Source: Mycobacterium fragae
Lineage (GTDB): Bacteria > Actinomycetota > Actinomycetes > Mycobacteriales > Mycobacteriaceae
Direction of reading: 5' to 3'
Length of the DNA stretch: 64,000 nucleotides
Assembly: GCF_002102185.1 (NCBI RefSeq)
Contig: NZ_LQOW01000024.1
Span: 1 to 64,000, forward strand
In this document: piece after piece, positions 57,480 to 64,000 of the stretch
Numbering within the stretch: the first letter of the stretch is position 1
Layout of the letters: the number at the start of each line of letters is the position of its first letter
Made by a program: the position numbers and the translations under genes
Notes under the pieces: generated by a model
Told to the model about the DNA's origin: nothing
Databases searched by the model: none
What the model saw: the letters and a program-made list of their open reading frames with translations, nothing else

Positions 57480-60400
57480 CGGACCGTCACCTTCGCCGCG
57501 GGCGAGTACAGCAGCTGCCCAGCGCAACCGACCCGGACCAGCGCCCACCACTCGCCGGGCTCCACCCATGCAGGCGGCGTGACCTCGAAGCCGAGCTCGA
57601 CCGTGCCACCGGCGGGCAGCTCGGCGCCGATAGCGGCCGGGCCCATCCACTCCCAGGTCCCCCACGGGCTGATCAGGTGCGCCTCCAACGCCAGCTCGGC
57701 ATGCGCGTCGGTGCCGATGGTGACGGCCAGGCGAGACGAGTCGCCCGCATCGACCTCGACATCGGCTGGCCCGTCGACCAGGTACACCAGCCGTTCATCG
57801 TCAGCGTCACCGACCGAGACCACGCACACGTCTTCGACGACCTGACGCCAGGCGGGCGGCAGGTCGTCGCCGGTGACCTGTAGCTGCGCCCGCAGCGGAT
57901 ACAGCCCGGGTGCGGTATCCGGGGGCATCGTCACGAGGATGTCGGCTTCCAGGTATTCGCCGGGCCGCAGGGTGAAGGGCAGCTCGGCGGGGCTGGCCGA
58001 CCAGCCGGGCGGGCATGCCAGGGCGACGGCACCGGCCAGCGGCGTGTCACAGCAGTCGCTTGCCGCGGTGAGCCGCAACGTCACGTCGGCACCGGCTGCG
58101 GCGGTCAGCCGATGCGGGTGCAGGTAAGCGACGGCCGGCAGGCCGCCGAGCGGCGCCGGCCCGCGGTTGTGCAGCCAGTAGCGCGCGTAGAGCGGGTGGC
58201 AGTTCTCGGCCTGCGGAGCCAACGCGGTGTCTTCGGCGTCGAGCAGTCGGGGCAGGTCGAGTCGTGCCAGCGCGGTGCCGATCTGGTAGCCGTGCAGGGC
58301 AGTCAGGTGGCGGCGCCGTCGCGGCCGTTCCAACAGATCGGCCTGATGCAGCTCGGAGACCTTGCCCAGCGGCGAGCGGACGACCACGTCGGCGTCGCCG
58401 CCGTGCGTTTCGACCAGCCGCACGGCCACCCGCGCGGGATCGACGGGGTGGGCGCTGCCGTGCGCCAGGGGATTGCCCGCCGCCTTGAGGGCGCTCAACT
58501 GCACCGAGCCGGCGGGCTCGACCTGCAGCAGCGAGCCGGTCGCTGGCAGCCCGCCGGCTCGCCCGGATGCCGTCACCGCGATCAGCGGGTGGGAGAATTC
58601 CGCACTGCGAGTGGGGATTTCGGCTTCACGCCAGTCGCCGTCACCGCTGGCCAGCGCGTAGTCGAACACGTGCGTCCAGTGCTGCAGCTGAAAGTTGGAG
58701 CCGTCGGGTGCGGTGCGGCGCGGCTCGTCGATCCAGATGCCGGACGGCCAGCCGGTGCAAGAGCGCATCAGCGCGGTATGCAACGTCCCGTCGGCCTCGA
58801 CGGCGAAACTCGGCACCCCGCGGTTGAACAACGCGACCGTACGAGATTCGAAGCGCTGCATGCCCGACGACGCCTGCTGGGTGACGACGATCTCGGCGTC
58901 GACGAGGTCGTCGGCCACCGACGCGATCGCCGGCCCGAGCTCGGCGTCGTCGCGGCTGGCGATCACCAGCACCGGCAGCGCCCGCGGATCGCGCAGGTCC
59001 GCGCCGGGGACCCAGCCGGCCGCCAACGGCGCCCCGGCGGGCACCCATACTCTGGCCCGGCCGGCGTCGGCGAGTTGGCGGTCAATTTCGATCGTGTAAG
59101 CCGGATCAGCCGCAGCCAGCACGGTTTTGGTGAACGCGTTCTGGCCCGGCCCACCCAGCGCGATACGGGCGTCCGGCAAGTTGGAGTCGACACCGAGGTG
59201 ACCGTAGCGGGGCTTGTCGGCGCTGCTGCAGGTCGCGGTGACCCCGGCTCGCACCAGCGCGACCATCAGGTCGCGCGCCAACAGGCCCGCCAGCGGCTCA
59301 GTCGGCGCCACCACCTCGGCCACCGATACCGCCCGCACGCCGTCGCCCACCCGAATCCGCGCCGCCGAGGACAACCCGAACCAGCCGTAGGCGGGATTGT
59401 CCAACGTCCACGGGTGGGTCGCGGTGTCCACCGAATGAGATCCATTGTGCAGCAATGCGAAACCGCGCCCGACGACGGCGTCGCCGACCTCGCTGACCGG
59501 CATGGCGCCGGGCACCGGGCACGGCCAGCGCACCCGCACCAGGCGGTCGGCGTCGGCGAATTCATCGATGCTGGTGCGGCAGTCCACCCGGTCGATGCCA
59601 CGCCACAGCGTCAGCGTCTGGGTGTAGCGCAGCAACGGGTCGACCCGGCCGCGGATCACCAGCCGCTGTCCCAGCGGGCTGCTATACGCCTGCACCTCGG
59701 CCGGCGTTTCCGACGAGCAGACGACCGGCCCCTTGGGCAGCAGATGCCACGGGCCCTCGCCGCCGGTCGGGTGTCCCGGGTACTCCTCGTAGACGGCCAA
59801 CTCGTTGCCCACCCGGCCGTCGGCGACCAGCTGTCGGCCGTCGTGCAGCAGCGACGTCACCCCGCCGCCGCGGTCCGGGTCGACCTCAAGCCGGTAGTGC
59901 CCATTGGCAATCACGTTGCCGGCCAACGGTTCCCAGGCGTCTAACTGGCCGGGTACCAGCCGATAGGCCCGCCATCCCAGCGACGGCAGGTCGTGCGCCA
60001 GGAACGTGACTGACCCGCGCTCTGCCACCGCGGGCACGTCGGCGCCGTCGGCATCCACAATCCGCAGCCCGGCGTCGAGCCGAACGTTCACTACGTCGGT
60101 TCGATTGTGCGCCAACGGATTCCACACCACAACATCGCGGTCGACCGCGCTGGACAGCAGCGCCAGCGACCGGTCACGCGCCGTACAGCCCAGCTCCCAC
60201 GCGTCGCGCCAGCCGGTCAGCAGGTCGAGGTAGACCTGATCGGATTCCGAGCCGGTGATCGCATCGTGGTGCGCGCCGTAGGCCAGCTGCACCCACGCCT
60301 TGGCCAGCGCGGCCTGCGGGTAGTCGCAACCGCCGGCAAGCGCGGCGAACACCGCGAACTTCTCCGCGTCCAGCACAGCATTCTCGGCGGCGCGATTGGC

Positions 60401-61624
60401 TTGTTTGGTGTCGATGAACGACACATCCTTGCCGGTGTAGATGGGGTTCATGTCCCGCGTTTGCGGCGACGGCGCCAGCGCGCGAGCGTCCAATTCGGCC
60501 CGCACCGCGGCGAAGAACTCGCACGGCAGCGCGCACACGAACCGCGGCCAGGTGTACCGCGAACCCCAGTCGCGGTGAATCTCGGTGACCCACTTGTTCG
60601 GTGGCGTGTAATCGGTGCCGACCGGCAGCAGCACGTTGCGGGTCAGCGCGACCTTCTTCAGCTCGTCGAACAGCCGGTAAGTGGCCTGCTCGGCTTCGGC
60701 CAGCGATGCGGCGTCGTCCATCCCCCAGCCGGCCCCGTAATGCGCGGGCATGTAATGGGTGAGCAGCCCGCGTCCGGATGGGGCGATCCATTCGAACTCG
60801 CTGCAGAACTGCATGCCGCCCAGTCCGCCTTCGCTGTGCATCGGACCCCACTGGTGGTGCGGTCCGCGCGCCCACGAGCTCGACGTCAGGCCGGCATCGG
60901 CGGCCATACCGGGGAACTGCGGGTCGTGGCCGAACGCGTCGAGCTGCCAGGCGGTAGCCGGATCACCGCCGAGCACGTCGCGCTGAAACCCCATGCCGTG
61001 CACGAAGTTCCGGATTGTCGTCTCCGGGCTGGTGAGGTTGGTGTTGGGCTCGTTGTAGGCGCCGCCCATGATTTCCACCCGGCCCTCGGCGATCAGCCGG
61101 CGCAGGTCGGCGCGATCCTCGGGGTGGGTGTCCCAGTACGGCTTGAGGTAGTCGACTTCGGCCAGCACGAACTTGTATTCGGGTTCGCGGCGGGCCAGCT
61201 CCAGATGCGCGTGGACCAGCTCAAAACCGTTCCGGCATCTGCTCGGCGGGTCCGCTTGCCAGACACTGGTGTAGGCGCCCTGGGTGTTCCACCACACCGG
61301 GTCGTAGTGGAAGTGGCTGATCATGAACATCGTCCAGCCGGGCTCGGCGACGGTGAAAGCAAAGGGCTTGCTAGCTGGTCCAGCGCTGCCCGCGACGTCC
61401 ACCCAGGCCGTCCGGCGCTGTCCGATCACCGGGCGCTCGACGGCGATCGGCACCTCGACCACGCCCTGCCCGATCCGGGCGAGCGCCTCCCCGGCCAGGC
61501 CGTCGCCGTCGACCCGGACCAGCGTCGGCTCGGTGCCGGCGTCGACCGTCACCCGGGCCAGCTGCAGCGGCGCATCCGGCGGGCCGACGAACAGTTCCGT
61601 CGACTCCGCAGAAATGACCTGCAC
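57476..61624 (-). CDS. Alpha-mannosidase, glycoside hydrolase family 38
   Basis: A 1382-residue GH38 enzyme, somewhat longer than Rv0648. The zinc site starts at HFHYDPVWW (H104, H106 region, D108) and the nucleophile Asp229 lies in QLDAFGHDPQFPGM; GSESDQVYLD-type residues and AHHDAITG complete the zinc pocket. Beta-sandwich domains follow to the C-terminus. It removes alpha-linked mannose from glycans or mannosides. No signal peptide is seen. It leads the operon with the DUF gene and ROK kinase. Confidence 0.92.
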   Translation of the reverse strand: MQVISAESTELFVGPPDAPLQLARVTVDAGTEPTLVRVDGDGLAGEALARIGQGVVEVPIAVERPVIGQRRTAWVDVAGSAGPASKPFAFTVAEPGWTMFMISHFHYDPVWWNTQGAYTSVWQADPPSRCRNGFELVHAHLELARREPEYKFVLAEVDYLKPYWDTHPEDRADLRRLIAEGRVEIMGGAYNEPNTNLTSPETTIRNFVHGMGFQRDVLGGDPATAWQLDAFGHDPQFPGMAADAGLTSSSWARGPHHQWGPMHSEGGLGGMQFCSEFEWIAPSGRGLLTHYMPAHYGAGWGMDDAASLAEAEQATYRLFDELKKVALTRNVLLPVGTDYTPPNKWVTEIHRDWGSRYTWPRFVCALPCEFFAAVRAELDARALAPSPQTRDMNPIYTGKDVSFIDTKQANRAAENAVLDAEKFAVFAALAGGCDYPQAALAKAWVQLAYGAHHDAITGSESDQVYLDLLTGWRDAWELGCTARDRSLALLSSAVDRDVVVWNPLAHNRTDVVNVRLDAGLRIVDADGADVPAVAERGSVTFLAHDLPSLGWRAYRLVPGQLDAWEPLAGNVIANGHYRLEVDPDRGGGVTSLLHDGRQLVADGRVGNELAVYEEYPGHPTGGEGPWHLLPKGPVVCSSETPAEVQAYSSPLGQRLVIRGRVDPLLRYTQTLTLWRGIDRVDCRTSIDEFADADRLVRVRWPCPVPGAMPVSEVGDAVVGRGFALLHNGSHSVDTATHPWTLDNPAYGWFGLSSAARIRVGDGVRAVSVAEVVAPTEPLAGLLARDLMVALVRAGVTATCSSADKPRYGHLGVDSNLPDARIALGGPGQNAFTKTVLAAADPAYTIEIDRQLADAGRARVWVPAGAPLAAGWVPGADLRDPRALPVLVIASRDDAELGPAIASVADDLVDAEIVVTQQASSGMQRFESRTVALFNRGVPSFAVEADGTLHTALMRSCTGWPSGIWIDEPRRTAPDGSNFQLQHWTHVFDYALASGDGDWREAEIPTRSAEFSHPLIAVTASGRAGGLPATGSLLQVEPAGSVQLSALKAAGNPLAHGSAHPVDPARVAVRLVETHGGDADVVVRSPLGKVSELHQADLLERPRRRRHLTALHGYQIGTALARLDLPRLLDAEDTALAPQAENCHPLYARYWLHNRGPAPLGGLPAVAYLHPHRLTAAAGADVTLRLTAASDCCDTPLAGAVALACPPGWSASPAELPFTLRPGEYLEADILVTMPPDTAPGLYPLRAQLQVTGDDLPPAWRQVVEDVCVVSVGDADDERLVYLVDGPADVEVDAGDSSRLAVTIGTDAHAELALEAHLISPWGTWEWMGPAAIGAELPAGGTVELGFEVTPPAWVEPGEWWALVRVGCAGQLLYSPAAKVTVR

Positions 61625-61642
61625 CCCCGCACCCTACGACCG

Positions 61643-62401
61643 TCAGCGATGCAAGACATCGACAACGAGTGGCCGATGATCCGAAACCGGCAGCGCCGGC
61701 GTGGACCACGTGTCGGCGACCAGCCGGACATCGTCGGTCAGGATGTGGTCGAGCTGACGGTCAGGGTCATTGATCGGAAACGTCGGCGCCGTCGCCAACG
61801 AGCGCAGCCGCGCCCGGCGAGGGGCGTCCATGTTGAGATCACCCATCAGCACCCGCGGGCCCGGGAAGCCACGCAGATCGCGGGTCAGCCGGCGCAGCTG
61901 AACCCGGTTCCAGCCCGGGACGAACGACAAATGCGTGTTGGCCACCGTCAGCTCCCCCAGCGCGGTGTCGAGCCGGGCCACCATCGCGGCCCGGGGTTCT
62001 TCGTCGACGATCTGCACTCGACCGGGCCCGGGCAGATACATCGGGAATTTCATCGGGATCCGCGGCAGCCGCAGCACCTGCCAGCTCAGCGCGGGAAACC
62101 GGGACAGCAGCGCAATGCCGTACGCGGCGGTGCCCGGCTGCTCGTCGCCGGTGGCGGCCATCCAGGTCGCGCCGGGCGTGCCGGAGATCGCCGCGACGAA
62201 CCGGTGGCTGACCGCGCCCATCGCCTCGGCCGCGACGGCGGTGAGATCGGCCATCGCCGAGCGTGGCTGATCGCAGTCGACCTCCTGCAGGGCCAGCACG
62301 TCGGCGTCCAACCGCCGCACACACTCGGCGAGCCGGTCGACGTCGACCTCGCCGTCGTGGACGCTGCGACCGTGCAGGATGTTGAAGGTGGCCATCCGCA
62401 T
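61643..62401 (-). CDS. Endonuclease/exonuclease/phosphatase family protein
   Basis: A 252-residue EEP-fold protein. Family motifs are ATFNILHG, LALQEVD (catalytic Glu), NTHLSFVPG, MGDLNMDAP (Asp-Asn pair) and VSDHRPLVV (catalytic His). Substrate may be a phosphoester in DNA, lipid or inositol; sequence does not decide. It is divergent from the nucleotidyltransferase-fold gene with only 18 bases between starts, and ends 19 bases before the mannosidase start. Confidence 0.88.
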   Translation of the reverse strand: MRMATFNILHGRSVHDGEVDVDRLAECVRRLDADVLALQEVDCDQPRSAMADLTAVAAEAMGAVSHRFVAAISGTPGATWMAATGDEQPGTAAYGIALLSRFPALSWQVLRLPRIPMKFPMYLPGPGRVQIVDEEPRAAMVARLDTALGELTVANTHLSFVPGWNRVQLRRLTRDLRGFPGPRVLMGDLNMDAPRRARLRSLATAPTFPINDPDRQLDHILTDDVRLVADTWSTPALPVSDHRPLVVDVLHR

Positions 62402-62419
62402 GGGTAATACCTACCCACC

Positions 62420-62989
62420 ATGACCACGCATGGATCACCGCTGTTCGCGCGCAATGACGAATTGCGCGAGGCGTTGCGGCGCGCGGCGTCGGCGCTCAAG
62501 GCGCACGGGCCGCCGTTCGCGCTGGCCGGCAGCTACGCGCTGTGGGTGTACGGTGCGCCGGAGCCGGTGCACGACGTGGACTTCGTCGTCGCCGAAACCG
62601 ATGCCGACGCCGCGGCAGTGTCACTCGCCAAGGCCGGATTCAGCATCGAGCGCACACCCGAGGACTGGCTGTTCAAGGCCCACGCCGACGACGCGGTGGT
62701 GGACGTGCTGCACCGGATCAATGGCTTGCCGGTAGACCCCGAGCTGATCCATTCGGGCGAGGACCGTGACGTGTTGGCGATCCGCATGCCGGTGTTGCCG
62801 CCGACAGTGGTGGTGATCGAGAAGCTGTGTTCGTTGACCGAACACCATTGCGACTTCGGGTCCTTGCTGCCGTCGGTGCGGGCCGTCCGCGAGCAGGTCG
62901 ACTGGGACCGGGTGCGCAGCGACACCGCCGACAATGACTTCGCGGTGGCGTTTTTGGTCCTCGTTTCGAGGCTCGGCATCACGGCGTGA
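62420..62989 (+). CDS. Nucleotidyltransferase-fold protein
   Basis: A 189-residue protein with the minimal nucleotidyltransferase signature: GSYALWVYGAPEPVHDVDFVV, a glycine-serine followed by DxD after about 14 residues. VVDVLHRING follows the core. Such folds include AbiEii/MNT toxins, aminoglycoside nucleotidyltransferases and uncharacterised relatives. No obvious antitoxin partner is adjacent; the DinB-like gene follows 12 bases later. Function not assigned. Confidence 0.7.
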   Translation: MTTHGSPLFARNDELREALRRAASALKAHGPPFALAGSYALWVYGAPEPVHDVDFVVAETDADAAAVSLAKAGFSIERTPEDWLFKAHADDAVVDVLHRINGLPVDPELIHSGEDRDVLAIRMPVLPPTVVVIEKLCSLTEHHCDFGSLLPSVRAVREQVDWDRVRSDTADNDFAVAFLVLVSRLGITA

Positions 62990-63001
62990 TAAGCACGACT
63001 C

Positions 63002-63604
63002 ATGCCCGCCCTCGCCCGACCGGTCACCGACGAACGCAGCGCGCTGCGCGAATACCTCGCCTACCACCAGAGCGCGTACTTCGCGGTGTCCTATGGCCTT
63101 TCCGATGAACAAGCCAGGTTGACGCCGACCGTCAGCGCGCTGTCGATCGGCGGGCTGGTCAAGCACGCCACCGGTATGCAGCGCACCTGGATGACCCGGG
63201 TCGCCGCCGCGCCCGACGCACCGCCGAAGGATCCGCGGCCGTTCGAGGAGATCTCCCGCGACTTCGCCGACCAGCACGTGATGCGCCACGACGAGACGCT
63301 GGCCGGGCTGCTTGACGCCTTCAAGGCACAGAACGCCGAATCGCTGCGGCTGTTCGAGACGGCGGACCTGGACGCGAAAGTGCCGGTGCCCGAAGACATT
63401 CCGTGGTTTCCGAAGGATATCCAAGCGTGGTCGGTGCGATGGGTGATCCTGCATGTGATCAACGAGTTGGCCCGCCACGCCGGGCATGCAGACATCATTC
63501 GGGAGAGCATCGACGGCGCAACGATGTACGAGCTGATCGCGGGACTGGAGAACTGGGAGCCGCGCCCATGGGTGACGCCGTGGAGGAAGCGTGCAGACTC
63601 GTAG
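63002..63604 (+). CDS. DinB-like / DUF664 family protein
   Basis: A 200-residue four-helix-bundle protein of the DinB/DUF664 superfamily. The metal triad is probably H55 (LVKHATG) with H159 and H162 (ELARHAGHAD). Relatives are mycothiol- or bacillithiol-dependent S-transferases and maleylpyruvate isomerases. A thiol-transferase role in detoxification is plausible, unproven. It overlaps the next gene by 14 bases. Confidence 0.8.
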   Translation: MPALARPVTDERSALREYLAYHQSAYFAVSYGLSDEQARLTPTVSALSIGGLVKHATGMQRTWMTRVAAAPDAPPKDPRPFEEISRDFADQHVMRHDETLAGLLDAFKAQNAESLRLFETADLDAKVPVPEDIPWFPKDIQAWSVRWVILHVINELARHAGHADIIRESIDGATMYELIAGLENWEPRPWVTPWRKRADS

Positions 63605-64000
63605 CGGCATCGCGTCAGGCGACGTCGAGGTCTACTACGAGGACCTCGGCGACCCGGCCGATCCGCCGGTGCTGCTGATCATGGGGCTCGGCGCCCAACT
63701 GCCGATGTGGCCCGACGGGTTCTGCGCGCAACTGGTCGATGCCGGGCATCGGGTGATCCGCTTCGACCATCGCGACACCGGGCTGTCGGCCAAGATGCAC
63801 GGGATGCGCGCCGACGGCTCAGTCTACCGGCGGGCGTGGCGGTACGTGACCGGCAGGCCCAGCCCCGTGCCCTACACGTTGGTCGACATGACGCGCGACG
63901 TCGTCGCGCTGCTCGATCACCTCGACATCGACCGCGCACACGTCGTCGGCGCCTCGATGGGCGGCATGATCGCCCAGATCCTCGCCGCCAGCGAGCCGCA
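63591..64000 (+). CDS. Alpha/beta hydrolase, N-terminal part (LipG-like)
   Basis: The first 136 codons of a gene cut by the window edge. GTG at 63591 opens QTRSGIASGDVEVYYEDLG. The oxyanion region LLIMGLGAQLPMWPDGF, RFDHRDTGLS and the nucleophile elbow VGASMGGMIAQ (Ser) identify an alpha/beta hydrolase of the type of Rv0646c (LipG). It should hydrolyse an ester. The acid and histidine are beyond the window. Confidence 0.85.
   Translation, partial: MQTRSGIASGDVEVYYEDLGDPADPPVLLIMGLGAQLPMWPDGFCAQLVDAGHRVIRFDHRDTGLSAKMHGMRADGSVYRRAWRYVTGRPSPVPYTLVDMTRDVVALLDHLDIDRAHVVGASMGGMIAQILAASEP

Noticed and set aside
58112..62407. Plus-strand frames of 610 and 766 codons
   Set aside because: Antisense to the GH38 alpha-mannosidase and the EEP-family gene, both with clear catalytic motifs.

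Overview
The window is high-GC, densely packed DNA with the gene content and order of a slow-growing Mycobacterium. Recognisable blocks follow the order seen in M. tuberculosis around Rv0646c-Rv0712 (comparisons to that genome are from memory). Several differences show that it is another species: no mmpS5-mmpL5-mmpR5 genes before echA5, no toxin-antitoxin cluster next to rpoB, a capA-like gene beside the S10 operon, an arginine-catabolism module next to the mycofactocin locus, and a small inverted-repeat element upstream of rplJ. No tRNA, rRNA or CRISPR array was found.

Layout. 1-4000 (minus): the end of a 13E12/DUF222 gene, then a formylglycine-generating enzyme, a lipoprotein and arylsulfatase atsA. 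4083-5180 (plus): capA-like gene. 5202-10851 (minus): S10 operon rpsJ-rplC-D-W-B-rpsS-rplV-rpsC-rplP-rpmC-rpsQ with a long leader. 11213-17011: hotdog protein, lipoprotein carboxylesterase, cytochrome P450, TetR and a DHA2 efflux pump, with clear palindromic operators. 16974-24149: a complete mycofactocin locus, mftA-B-C-D-E-F-G on the minus strand with mftR divergent. MftA is a 31-residue precursor; MftB/MftC (radical SAM) and MftE mature it, MftD oxidises it, MftF glycosylates it and MftG is the linked GMC oxidoreductase. 24146-30859: DUF2332 gene, ferredoxin reductase, an AsnC regulator divergent from an arginine dihydrolase/DDAH-like enzyme plus rocD, a mycofactocin-coupled SDR and a SHOCT membrane protein.

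30940-35268 (minus): str operon rpsL-rpsG-fusA-tuf, closed by an intrinsic terminator. 35498-42817: TetR, two secreted DUF3060 proteins, echA5, a PaaX-type regulator, echA4, fadE8, lpqP and nfo. 42954-50464 (minus): rpoB-rpoC with a strong terminator and an upstream promoter. 50825-57479: mceG, carotenoid oxygenase with divergent TetR, rplJ-rplL with an attenuator leader, an inverted-repeat element carrying a small winged-helix ORF, a ROK kinase and a protein of unknown function. 57476-64000: GH38 alpha-mannosidase, an EEP-family phosphatase/nuclease, a nucleotidyltransferase-fold protein, a DinB-like protein and the start of an alpha/beta hydrolase.

Most notable: the 34-bp terminal inverted repeats around the ORF at 55559-55888; the rplJ leader, with mutually exclusive terminator and antiterminator pairings and a 30-codon upstream ORF; a 28-bp motif shared by the S10 and str leaders; twin operators of the TetR/efflux pair; and the arginine module beside the mycofactocin genes.
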